Positions 6,990 through 14,255 of a DNA stretch of 28,002 nt are shown here, piece after piece. Origin of the DNA: Pelotomaculum sp. UBA1371 (GTDB lineage Bacteria > Bacillota > Desulfotomaculia > Desulfotomaculales > Pelotomaculaceae); assembly GCA_002305915.1 (NCBI GenBank), contig DBRJ01000065.1, positions 40,210-68,211 of the forward strand, written 5' to 3'. How positions within the stretch are numbered: position 1 is the stretch's first letter; every line of letters begins with the position of its first letter. The notes under the pieces are model-generated. The model was not told the DNA's origin. It worked only from the letters and a program-made list of their open reading frames with translations, and did not search any database. The translations under genes were made by a program, and so were the position numbers.

Positions 6990-8102
6990 TTACCCACCTC
7001 GATATTTTAAGTATCCCTCGACACAGATGTCGGGGCCCAGACGGCTGATCTTGAGCCGCTCCAGTTCGGCAGCCTCGGAAGGATCGTTTACCCCCTCCCC
7101 TCCCACTGCACCGGGCGCATCCCGGCCGCCGATGATTATGGGAGCAATAAACCAGGCGGCCTTGTCTACGATACGTTCAGCCAGAGCTGAGCCGTGAATA
7201 GCTGCTCCTCCTTCAATTAAAACAGAGGTGATCCCCTCTTGAACCAGTATTTTAAGCAACCCGGCCAGATCGACCCGGGGTCCCGCCCCGGCCACCAGCA
7301 CCTTTGCTCCCGCCTGCCGCAGCAATTCCACTCTGGCAGGTGAAGCGCCGGCCGTCGTAGCAATCAGGGTAGCAGCACCGGATGGCTGGGTTAAAACCCT
7401 GGCCTTTAAAGGGGTACGGGCCTGACTGTCCACGATTACCCGCACCGGATCCCGGCCACCCCCGCCGGGGAGCCGGGTGGTAAGAGAAGGATCATCGGCA
7501 AGGACCGTTCCAATGCCCACCATGATAGCGTCGTACCAGTCCCTCAGGCGGTGTCCGTATGCCCGCGCTGCCTCACCTGTAATCCACTTTGACCTTCCGG
7601 TACGGGTGGCAATTTTTCCGTCCAGGCTGACCGCTGCCTTGGCCACTACAAAAGGCAGCCCGGTGGTGATGTACTTGATAAACACCTCGTTCAGTTCCCT
7701 GGCTTCATCCTCCAGGACACCCAGAGTTACTTCAATTCCTGCATCTTGCAAAGCCCTGATGCCTTTGCCGGCCACAAGGGGATTGGGGTCGGCCATGGCT
7801 ACAACAACCCTGGCGATACCCGCTTGAATAACCGCCTCCGTACAGGGCCCGGTGCGGCCGTGGTGACAGCAGGGCTCCAGGTTTACATAGAGCGTTGCGC
7901 CCCTTGCCTGCTCCCCTGCATCTCTCAAGGCGTGCACTTCGGCGTGGGGGGTGCCCGCGCGCCGGTGAAAGCCGCACCCGGCTATCTTCCCGTCTCTAAC
8001 CACACAGGCCCCCACCATGGGGTTCGGGCTGGTCCGACCCCGGGCCCTGGCTGCCAACTCCAAAGCCGTTTTCATATAATGCCTGTCTGTTTGTATACTC
8101 AC
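6990..8102 (-). CDS. ribD: Bifunctional diaminohydroxyphosphoribosylaminopyrimidine deaminase / 5-amino-6-(5-phosphoribosylamino)uracil reductase
   Basis: Carries out the second and third steps from GTP to riboflavin. The N-terminal deaminase domain (residues ~1-145) has the zinc site HAE (53-55) and PCCHHGRTGPC (77-87), plus SPNPMVGACVV. The NADPH-dependent reductase domain (~150-368) has PFVVAKAAVSLDGKIA, GIGTVLADDPSLTTR and VLIEGGAAIHGS. At 370 residues it is normal for the fusion. The start is a GTG with a modest AAAGG ribosome site. As first gene of the operon it follows the FMN riboswitch and two hairpin/U-tract elements, so its expression should fall when FMN is plentiful. Confidence 0.97.
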   Translation of the reverse strand: MSIQTDRHYMKTALELAARARGRTSPNPMVGACVVRDGKIAGCGFHRRAGTPHAEVHALRDAGEQARGATLYVNLEPCCHHGRTGPCTEAVIQAGIARVVVAMADPNPLVAGKGIRALQDAGIEVTLGVLEDEARELNEVFIKYITTGLPFVVAKAAVSLDGKIATRTGRSKWITGEAARAYGHRLRDWYDAIMVGIGTVLADDPSLTTRLPGGGGRDPVRVIVDSQARTPLKARVLTQPSGAATLIATTAGASPARVELLRQAGAKVLVAGAGPRVDLAGLLKILVQEGITSVLIEGGAAIHGSALAERIVDKAAWFIAPIIIGGRDAPGAVGGEGVNDPSEAAELERLKISRLGPDICVEGYLKYRGG

Positions 8103-8203
8103 AAATATTTACCTTTCAAACTGAGATGTCCTTAAAATAACAAGCCTCTTTTGCCATAATTCTCCCTACTCGCTTTCCAGTTATTAAATAGTCTAAAGGA
8201 AAT

Positions 8204-8232
8204 AAAAAAACCCGCGGTAATTACCCTCGGGA
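8204..8232 (-). terminator. Intrinsic terminator in the rib leader (distal)
   Basis: On the minus strand an outer CCCG/CGGG stem encloses the palindrome GGTAATTACC. It is followed at once by seven U (8210-8204) and ATTTCC. It lies ~70 bases past the FMN aptamer and ~100 bases before ribD, so it is the strongest candidate for the switch's expression platform. Confidence 0.8.
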
Positions 8233-8255
8233 TGAGCAACAGGAAGAATAAGCAA

Positions 8256-8278
8256 TAAAAAACAGTCCCCTAGAAACT
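8256..8278 (-). terminator. Second hairpin with U-tract in the rib leader (proximal)
   Basis: On the minus strand AGTTTC/GGGACT form a 6-bp stem (two G-U pairs) with a 3-base loop at 8278-8264. GTTTTTTATT follows. It lies only ~22 bases past the FMN aptamer. The stem is weak, so it may be a minor terminator or part of an alternative antiterminator fold. Confidence 0.45.
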
Positions 8279-8300
8279 ATTTCCAAAAGCGAACTAAAAT

Positions 8301-8424
8301 CACCTTCTTCCATCCAGACTTTAACTGTCGGCCCCGGCTTCTCACCGGATCAACCCAAGAGGGCTCGCGGGCTCGGCACATCAGGCCATACCGCCGGTAC
8401 GGAATTGCACCCGTCCCTGAAGGT
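8301..8424 (-). promoter_or_regulatory. FMN riboswitch (RFN element)
   Basis: Reading the minus strand, the leader carries the conserved RFN blocks in order: AGGGACGGGTGCAATTCCG, TACCGGCGGTA, GAGCCCGCGAGC, a GGTTGATCCGGTG block, GCCGGGGCCGACAGT, and GGATGGAAGAAGG. The ends pair as P1 (ACCTTC at 8424-8419 with GAAGGT near 8302-8307). FMN binding to this class stops transcription or translation of riboflavin genes. Here it sits between a consensus sigma-A promoter and ribD, with terminator hairpins downstream, so control by premature termination is expected. Confidence 0.95.
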
Positions 8425-8455
8425 TATCCCTATAAACTTGTTACACCATATAGTA

Positions 8456-8484
8456 ATTATATGACCGGCTCTAAAGAATGTCAA
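8456..8484 (-). promoter_or_regulatory. Consensus sigma-A promoter of the rib operon
   Basis: On the minus strand TTGACA (8484-8479), exactly 17 bases, then TATAAT (8461-8456). Both hexamers are perfect. Transcription would start near 8449, about 25 bases before the FMN aptamer. Confidence 0.9.
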
Positions 8485-8593
8485 CTGTTTTGGTCACAGA
8501 CAGGGAGTACATCCTTGCTTAACAGAAGTTGGCAACACCCCACGCTTTCTGGCAGCTACCCTGGCCCGGCAAAAATCCAGGTTACGGCACGGC

Positions 8594-9007
8594 TTAAATC
8601 CTGTGTTTTGTTGACAGTACAGCCAGCACGAAGTCCGTTAATTCTGAAGTCAGGTGTTCAATAGCCGCATTGAGCTTGTTTCTTTCCTCCACCATTTGAG
8701 CCAGACGCTCCTGCATGGATTTGATCATCTTGTACTGGCCGGATTCAATCAGGTAGTCCCGGGCCGCTTCTACAGAGTCCACCAGCACACCGGCCCCGGG
8801 AACCACCTTGACGACACCCGCTTCATGCAAGAGAGACAGAGCCCTCCGGATAGTTTCCGGCGATACGTTATAGAGACCGGCCAGGGTGGAACGGCCTGAA
8901 ATTTTTTGTCCCTCTTTATAATCACCCTCTTTAACCCTCTCTGCAATATCCATGGCAATGGTGATATAACGGGCTATGTGCAGGTGATTAGAATTATGAT
9001 TGTCCAT
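8594..9007 (-). CDS. GntR-family transcriptional regulator, short form
   Basis: A 137-residue DNA-binding regulator. Residues ~8-77 form a GntR-type winged helix-turn-helix: the helix pair around ISGRSTLAGLYNVSPETIRRALSLL, then the wing AGVVKVVPGAGVLV. The remaining ~60 residues are helical and coiled-coil-like (QERLAQMVEERNKLNAAIEH) with no recognisable ligand-binding domain (no FadR-C, UTRA, TrkA-C or aminotransferase part). It may therefore sense nothing directly, or act through dimerisation. It has an ATG start with an AAAGGTG ribosome site. It is divergent from the secreted beta-propeller gene across 200 AT-rich bases, so it could regulate itself and that gene; this is inferred from position only. 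Confidence 0.85.
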   Translation of the reverse strand: MDNHNSNHLHIARYITIAMDIAERVKEGDYKEGQKISGRSTLAGLYNVSPETIRRALSLLHEAGVVKVVPGAGVLVDSVEAARDYLIESGQYKMIKSMQERLAQMVEERNKLNAAIEHLTSELTDFVLAVLSTKHRI

Positions 9008-9089
9008 TTTAATAATGCACCTTTTTTTTATATTTTTGATAGTTTAAAAACATTTTATTAAAAACAGCAACTCCCTGTCACTTCAAGAT

Positions 9090-9095
9090 ATTATA
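9090..9095 (-). promoter_or_regulatory. Possible -10 box of the GntR gene
   Basis: A perfect TATAAT on the minus strand, 82 bases before the ATG. No good -35 hexamer lies 16-18 bases upstream, so the site is weak or needs an activator. Confidence 0.3.
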
Positions 9096-9207
9096 CACAA
9101 AAAAATAAATTAACTCCACTCTTTTAAAAATATTAAAAAGTTATATTAATTTGAACCTTTTTTCTAAATGAAACGTCTAACTAAAAAAAGAATAGGGAGG
9201 TTTTTTA

Positions 9208-11607
9208 ATGAAAAGGTTCATCCCCCCTGGTATAGTAATCCTGCTGCTTGCTGTAGTCTTGACCCTGCAGCTTGGCCCGGGGGTGGCCGCCGCACCCGGC
9301 CATGAAGCCAGCTTCGGGATCGGTGAGAGAACGTATATTGCTGACGGTCAAATTAAAGTCATTGATGTTGTCCCCTACATTGAAAACGGCCGGGCTTTTA
9401 TCCCGGTACGCTTTCTGGCCTCTGCCCTGGGCATCCCTGATGAGGGCATTACCTGGGATGAAGCAGCCCGTACGGTAACCATCTCCCAGGAAGGCAAATT
9501 GCTCAAACTCACCATCGAAAACAATATCCTGCAGGTGGACAGCCGGGCAATCGTAATGGACGCTGTACCCCAACTTAAAGATGGAAGGGTTGTGCTTCCT
9601 GCCCGCTGGGTAGCCGAGGCTCTGGGTTATGCTGTAACCTGGAACGAAGGGTCCAAAACCGTACGGATCGCGCCGCCGGGGAGCCGGGAGCCGGCCGGGG
9701 CCGCTTCTTTGCCCAGCGTCGGCTCCTACGAAAACCTGAAAAGCCTTCTGGCCAGCACCCTGCAGCATCCCGGGTTGTACGGGAGGGTAAGGGCAGGAGG
9801 AAATGATGAAATTATGGTAAACCAGGAAGCCGCCAGGGAGTCAATTAGCGCCGACGCGTCAGCTCCGGCGCCAGCCGCGGGCGGCGCTGCAGAATCAATG
9901 AAAAGCATGGAGGACTACTCCAAAACCAACCTCCAGGTGGAGGGCGTAGACGAGGCGGACATCGTCAAAACCGACGGCAATTATATTTACCAGGTTAACC
10001 GGGAGCGTCTGATCATTGCCAGAGCTTATCCGGCGGAAGACATGAAAGTCGTCAGCACCCTGGATTACGGGAACCAGGGCTTTTCTCCCCAGGAAATCTA
10101 CGTTGACGAAAAACACCTGATTGTCATCGGCCATACCAGTGCTCCCGTTGCAAGACCCATGGACAGCAGTTCCATGATCTATCCTCCCTACTGGAACAGG
10201 GAAACAGTCAAGGCTATTATTTACGATATCGGGGACAAATCAAACGTCCGGCAAGTGCGCGAGCTGGAACTGAGCGGACGCTATATATCTTCCCGGAAAA
10301 TTGGCCAGTCCTTTTATCTTGTTGCCAACAAAAACATCTATTATTATCCGGGACAGGAAATTGACGAGCCCAGACCTTTATACCGGGATACGGCAGTCCA
10401 GGATGGATTTGCTGCTATTGACTACCCGGACATCCGCTGTTTTCCGGATTTTGTGGAACCCAATTACCTGATTGTGGCCGGGTTGAACCTGGACCGGCCG
10501 GAACAGAAGGCCAGCGTTTCAAGCTACCTCGGCTCCGGCCAGAATGTTTACGCCTCCCCGGAGAACCTTTATATCGCCCTGACCAACTATCGCTACCGGA
10601 TCATGCCGGACGAGGCCAAAATCCTGTCCGGACCCCCTTCTCCGGCCGGCATGATCAATACCAGTATTTACAGGTTTAAACTGGAGGACGGCAGCCTGAC
10701 CTATACCGGAAAGGGAGAAGTGCCCGGAAGCATCCTCAACCAGTTTTCCATGGACGAATACAACAACTATTTCCGGATCGCCACCACCCAGGGCGAGAGC
10801 TGGCGCTCCGACGAATTCACCTCCAGGAACAACCTGTACGTTCTGGACAGCGACCTGAAGCTCGCCGGTAAAATAGAGGGCATCGCCCCCGGGGAAAGGA
10901 TTTATTCCGTCAGGTTCACCGGAGACCGGGCCTATATGGTAACCTTTAAAAATGTGGATCCGTTCTTTGTCCTGGATCTGAGCGACCCGCAGCAGCCTGA
11001 AATCCTGGGCGCCCTGAAGATCCCCGGCTACAGCGATTACCTGCATCCTTACGATGAGAACCACGTCATCGGCTTCGGCAAAGATACGGTTGAAATGGGC
11101 GCCAAGGGTGGCCTGGGGGATAACGGCAGCATGGCCTTCTACCTGGGTATGAAAATGGCTCTCTTCGATGTTACCGACGTTAAGAATCCCGTGGAAATGT
11201 TCCGGGAAAACATCGGCGACAGGGGAACAGACTCGGAACTCCTGCGAAACCATAAGGCCCTCCTGTTTTCTAAAGAAAAGAATCTCCTGGCCTTCCCAGT
11301 CAGGGTTATGGAGACCGGCAATAGCGGGGGAACAGCCGGCTCGCCCTTCCCCGAGTACGGGCGGTTTACCTTCCAGGGGGCCTATGTATACAGCCTGGAC
11401 CTGAACAAAGGCTTCGTCCTGAAGGGCCGGATTACGCACCTTACGGAGGAAGACTACCTCAAAGCCGGAAACTACTGGTACAACAGCGAAAAGGATATCG
11501 AAAGAATTCTGTATATCAACGAAAACCTCTACACCCTCTCCAAAATGATGATTAAGGCCAACCGTATGGAAAGCCTTAAGGAAGCAGGCAGCCTGGTTCT
11601 TCGCTAA
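9208..11607 (+). CDS. Secreted protein with copper-amine-oxidase-N-like domain and C-terminal beta-propeller
   Basis: A 799-residue exported protein of unknown function. Residues 1-29 are a signal peptide (KR, a hydrophobic run, then an AAA region as cleavage site). Residues ~38-155 form a 'copper amine oxidase N-terminal' type domain, with paired blocks around GRAFIPVRFLASALG and GRVVLPARWVAEALGY each followed by a TW-x-E/D-x-x-x-TV motif. These domains are common surface modules in Clostridia and do not imply an oxidase. After an A/P-rich linker (~215-232), residues ~240-799 match the secreted beta-propeller family (opening QVEGVDEADIVKTDGNYIY). The ATG has an AGGGAGG ribosome site 7 bases upstream. 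It is a single-gene unit, divergent from a GntR regulator, with a strong terminator. I see no membrane anchor or sorting signal. Confidence 0.9.
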   Translation: MKRFIPPGIVILLLAVVLTLQLGPGVAAAPGHEASFGIGERTYIADGQIKVIDVVPYIENGRAFIPVRFLASALGIPDEGITWDEAARTVTISQEGKLLKLTIENNILQVDSRAIVMDAVPQLKDGRVVLPARWVAEALGYAVTWNEGSKTVRIAPPGSREPAGAASLPSVGSYENLKSLLASTLQHPGLYGRVRAGGNDEIMVNQEAARESISADASAPAPAAGGAAESMKSMEDYSKTNLQVEGVDEADIVKTDGNYIYQVNRERLIIARAYPAEDMKVVSTLDYGNQGFSPQEIYVDEKHLIVIGHTSAPVARPMDSSSMIYPPYWNRETVKAIIYDIGDKSNVRQVRELELSGRYISSRKIGQSFYLVANKNIYYYPGQEIDEPRPLYRDTAVQDGFAAIDYPDIRCFPDFVEPNYLIVAGLNLDRPEQKASVSSYLGSGQNVYASPENLYIALTNYRYRIMPDEAKILSGPPSPAGMINTSIYRFKLEDGSLTYTGKGEVPGSILNQFSMDEYNNYFRIATTQGESWRSDEFTSRNNLYVLDSDLKLAGKIEGIAPGERIYSVRFTGDRAYMVTFKNVDPFFVLDLSDPQQPEILGALKIPGYSDYLHPYDENHVIGFGKDTVEMGAKGGLGDNGSMAFYLGMKMALFDVTDVKNPVEMFRENIGDRGTDSELLRNHKALLFSKEKNLLAFPVRVMETGNSGGTAGSPFPEYGRFTFQGAYVYSLDLNKGFVLKGRITHLTEEDYLKAGNYWYNSEKDIERILYINENLYTLSKMMIKANRMESLKEAGSLVLR

Positions 11608-11674
11608 TAAAACGCTATGAAACCGGATCATTGCCGGCAGGCATGCGCCGGACAGATTTATCTCCACTGGTGAA

Positions 11675-11709
11675 GAGAGAGCCTTGTATTAACAAGGCTC
11701 TCTCGTTTT
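11675..11709 (+). terminator. Strong intrinsic terminator of the beta-propeller gene
   Basis: A perfect 13-bp stem (GAGAGAGCCTTGT / ACAAGGCTCTCTC, 4-base loop) spans 11675-11704, followed by GTTTTGG. It is nearly symmetrical and could also block read-through from the minus strand. Confidence 0.85.
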
Positions 11710-11724
11710 GGTCTGTCCCAGGAC

Positions 11725-11747
11725 CCGGTTTAGTTCACTAAAACCGG
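11725..11747. other. Imperfect hairpin between convergent genes
   Basis: CCGGTTTAGT and ACTAAAACCGG pair over 10 bp with a single bulged base. It lies between the convergent propeller and kinase-phosphatase genes. A short U-tract (CTTTTC) follows on the + strand only, so it may be a second, weaker terminator. Confidence 0.4.
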
Positions 11748-11807
11748 CGCTTTTCTGCTGAGGCCTGAATAACCGGGAGGGCAGATGTCCCTTAAGTTAC
11801 AAACAAT

Positions 11808-13178
11808 TCAAACCCCTGCCTGGCTGAATTCCCCCCCGCCGGGTCCGGCCGGAGCGGACGCGCCGGAAGACCTGTGAGCATCATCTTCCCTGTTGCTGAA
11901 TTCTGCGCCTGCCTGGACCCTGGCGCTGAACCCCTCCCTCATGTAGTAGGCAGCCAGGGCAGGCACCTGGACAAATTCCCTTTCGGGATAACGTAAAGCA
12001 GTCAACTTCCCCCCCAGGACGCAACCCTGGTCGATGTCCACCGTATTGTTCACAAATACAGCCTCGGGGACCGGCGTGTGGCCGTACACAACCAGGGCGG
12101 CTCCCCTGTACTCCCTGGCCCAGTCCCGCCGGACCGGAAGCCCGTCCCCGGTGATCTCCCCGGTGGTGTCTCCGAAGAAACAGAAGCTTTTTACACGCTC
12201 AGTAACTTTTCCAATCATATCTTCTTTAATCCCGCCGTGGGCTACAACCAGCCTCCCCTGGTCAAGGATGAGATAGGGCGGCGCATCCCGGTAGAGCTGT
12301 TGGAAACTCTCTTTAAACTCCGCCCGCTCATCCTCGGGCATCGCCTTGATTTCCTCCACCGTCCTCTCCAGGCCGTGGGAAATCTTAATTTTTCTTCCCT
12401 CCAGGTAGCGGTTGAGCTTCCGGCAGTGGTTGCCCGGGACATAAAGGGCATTGCCGGAGTCCACCATATTTTTAACCAGCCGGAAGCTTTTCAGGCTCTG
12501 CGGTCCCCGGTCCGTCAGATCGCCGATAAAGACAGCCTTTCTCCCGGCGGGATGGTGATAGTAGTCAAACTGCTTGCGATAACCCAGTTTTTGCAGGAGC
12601 ATGAGCAGTTCTTCATAACAGCCGTGGATATCTCCGATAATGTCATAGGGACCCGGAATGGTTACCTCATGGTTGCGGATTGAGACATCAAAGGCAGGAT
12701 CCTGTAATTCTCCTTCCGTAATGATCTTGACACTGTCAAAGCCTTCATCGTGCACAACCTTCATGGTCTTGAGAAGCATTTTTCCCATCCTCTTAATAAC
12801 CGGCCCGACTACCCGGCGATCCCGCCGGGCATTGCGCTCCAAACAGACATCTACAGGGATATTGAAAATTAACAGAGCAACATGGAAACCATACTTTTTT
12901 CCGATTCTGAGCAGATCCTTGCGGGCCCGCCGGGTGACGGCAGTGGAATCGGCCACCGTAAACCGGCCCAGGGCCAGGCGGCGCTCAATGGTATAGCGGA
13001 ACAATTTGAACGCTTCCCGGGAAGATGCCATGTTTGTTTCAAAGTCGCTGACCAGTGTCCGGCAGTGGTCCGAAGAAACCACCATGGTATCTTTAAAATA
13101 ACACCGGGCAAAGGATGACTTACCGCAGCCCGGCACGCCGCACAGGACCAGGAGTGTGGTTCGGGGTAAAGAAAGCAC
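11808..13178 (-). CDS. Pnkp-like polynucleotide kinase-phosphatase lacking the ligase domain
   Basis: A 456-residue protein that looks like the first two domains of bacterial Pnkp, an RNA end-healing enzyme. Residues ~8-165 are a P-loop kinase: Walker A GVPGCGKSS (14-22), then SSDHCR (D37, R40), the expected 5'-OH polynucleotide-binding segment. Residues ~178-400 are a calcineurin-like phosphatase: GDIHG (182-186), GDLTDRGP (219-226), GNH (249-251), AHGGI (313-317) and GHTPVPE (366-372). Blocks such as KSFCFFGDTTGE and VLGGKLTALRYPERE are specific to Pnkp. The residue after GNH is C, where I expect D. The adenylyltransferase/ligase domain that normally follows is absent: the last ~50 residues are low-complexity (S, G, P, A) and nothing similar lies downstream. 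No Hen1 methyltransferase is adjacent. The start is GTG after a G-run ribosome site. A nucleoside-polyphosphate hydrolase role cannot be excluded. Confidence 0.85.
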   Translation of the reverse strand: MLSLPRTTLLVLCGVPGCGKSSFARCYFKDTMVVSSDHCRTLVSDFETNMASSREAFKLFRYTIERRLALGRFTVADSTAVTRRARKDLLRIGKKYGFHVALLIFNIPVDVCLERNARRDRRVVGPVIKRMGKMLLKTMKVVHDEGFDSVKIITEGELQDPAFDVSIRNHEVTIPGPYDIIGDIHGCYEELLMLLQKLGYRKQFDYYHHPAGRKAVFIGDLTDRGPQSLKSFRLVKNMVDSGNALYVPGNHCRKLNRYLEGRKIKISHGLERTVEEIKAMPEDERAEFKESFQQLYRDAPPYLILDQGRLVVAHGGIKEDMIGKVTERVKSFCFFGDTTGEITGDGLPVRRDWAREYRGAALVVYGHTPVPEAVFVNNTVDIDQGCVLGGKLTALRYPEREFVQVPALAAYYMREGFSARVQAGAEFSNREDDAHRSSGASAPAGPGGGEFSQAGV

Positions 13179-13333
13179 AGACAGTCGCCCCCCTAATGTT
13201 TATGAAAGACACTCGATCAATCAAAAGATGCAGCTAGAGCAAAATTTATTGATTATTGATATCCAAGTTACCGGTCTTATATTCTTTGAATTCATGCGGA
13301 GAAAAGCTTTCTTTAGCCCAAAATGGTTCTGCT

Positions 13334-13372
13334 TAAAAATTACTGCGCCGCTCACCTGCCGGCAGCGGCGCA
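13334..13372 (-). terminator. Terminator closing the priA-to-rubredoxin gene array
   Basis: TGCGCCGCT and AGCGGCGCA form a perfect 9-bp stem (13344-13372, 11-base loop). On the minus strand it is followed by GTAATTTTTAAG. It lies 73 bases past the last gene of the array. Confidence 0.7.
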
Positions 13373-13444
13373 CTCCCCGGAAAATGTTTTAATTCTTATA
13401 TTCCAGTGAGTTATGTGTCAATCAGTTTTTCCTGGGCACAAGGT

Positions 13445-13582
13445 TCACGATTCCTTTTTCTTGGTTCCGGCCGGGGCGTCTTTGACCAGCTGGTCCTTTA
13501 CGGCGCCGCAGTTCTTGCATTTCCCGGGCTTGCAGCGGGCTTCCATTTCTGCTCCGCAAACTGCGCATTTCCAAAGTGCCAT
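13445..13582 (-). CDS. Small rubredoxin-like (RCKP-type) zinc/iron-ribbon protein
   Basis: A 45-residue frame easily missed because of its size. It opens MALWKCAVCG and contains EARCKPGKCKNCG, then a lysine-rich tail. The CxxC pairs (C6/C9 and C22/C25) form a rubredoxin-like knuckle for iron or zinc; C17 lies in the RCKP signature and is an extra cysteine. The ATG at 13582 is preceded by AGGGGGTG, which overlaps the rpe stop codon, and the two genes are only 9 bases apart, so they are very probably co-transcribed. It is the last gene before the hairpin at 13344-13372. Proteins of this kind are usually electron carriers or small metal-binding proteins; which one applies here is unknown. Confidence 0.85.
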   Translation of the reverse strand: MALWKCAVCGAEMEARCKPGKCKNCGAVKDQLVKDAPAGTKKKES

Positions 13583-13591
13583 TTTCAGATT

Positions 13592-14251
13592 TCACCCCCT
13601 TAAAGCAGCCTTTCTCAATTCCCGTACGGCTGCAGCCGGGTCTTTCCTGCCGAAAATTGCCGAGCCGGCCACCAGCACATCGGCACCGGCTTTTGTAACA
13701 GCCGCGGCTGTGCTGTTGTTAATTCCTCCATCAACCTGGATTTCCGCCTTCAGGCCCCGCTCTTCCAGCATACCTTTGACTGCCTTGATTTTGGGCAGAA
13801 CCTCCGGAATCAGGCTCTGCCCGCCGAAACCCGGGTTTACAGTCATCAGCAGGACCAGGTCCACCATGGAAAGAACGTACTCTATAGAGGACGGGTGTGT
13901 GGCGGGATTTAAGGCAACCCCGGCCCTGGCGCCTTTTTCCCTGATTAAGCTCAAGGTGCGGTGCAGGTGCCCGCCCGACTCAACGTGCACCGTAACCAGG
14001 TCGGCGCCGGCGTTGATAAAGGACTCCACGTGCAGTTCCGGTTTTTCAATCATCAGGTGCACGTCAAAGAGCATGGTACACCTGGAGCGCAGCGCCTCCA
14101 CCACAAGGGGGCCGATGGTAATGTTCGGGACAAAGCGGCCGTCCATCACATCGATGTGAAGGTACTCCGCTCCTGCCTCTTCCACCATCATAACGTCCTC
14201 CAGAAGAGCTGCGAAATTAGCCGACAATATGGAAGGGGCCAGTTTAATCAA
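13592..14251 (-). CDS. rpe: Ribulose-phosphate 3-epimerase
   Basis: Interconverts ribulose-5-phosphate and xylulose-5-phosphate in the pentose phosphate pathway. It is a cytoplasmic metal-dependent TIM barrel. Family blocks: KLAPSILSANFA at the start, HIDVMDGRFVPNITIG (metal/catalytic His and Asp), DVHLMIEKP, VNPGFGGQ (phosphate loop region), QVDGGIN (catalytic Asp) and LVAGSAIFG. At 219 residues the length is typical. The start is TTG with AGGAGG about 10 bases upstream; no ATG is available. It is 4 bases past the rsgA stop, within a pknB-rsgA-rpe string that is widely conserved in Firmicutes. Confidence 0.97.
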   Translation of the reverse strand: MIKLAPSILSANFAALLEDVMMVEEAGAEYLHIDVMDGRFVPNITIGPLVVEALRSRCTMLFDVHLMIEKPELHVESFINAGADLVTVHVESGGHLHRTLSLIREKGARAGVALNPATHPSSIEYVLSMVDLVLLMTVNPGFGGQSLIPEVLPKIKAVKGMLEERGLKAEIQVDGGINNSTAAAVTKAGADVLVAGSAIFGRKDPAAAVRELRKAALRG

Positions 14252-14255
14252 TGCT

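Noticed and set aside
8485..8593. A terminator for the GntR gene before the rib promoter
   Set aside because: Only a 5-bp CCTGG/CCAGG stem without a U-run is visible; too weak to call.
10519..11667. A 382-codon minus-strand open frame opposite the beta-propeller gene
   Set aside because: It is a shadow of the + strand gene. It has no recognisable domain and no convincing ribosome site, and the + strand gene has a signal peptide, family motifs and a terminator.
11608..11807. Search for a remnant ligase domain downstream of the Pnkp-like gene
   Set aside because: The minus-strand DNA after the stop contains only hairpins and the terminator region of the convergent gene; no ligase motif in any frame.
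13413..14159. A 248-codon + strand open frame across rpe
   Set aside because: It is antisense to rpe and the rubredoxin-like gene, both of which have family motifs and ribosome sites. Its composition looks like a mirrored frame.
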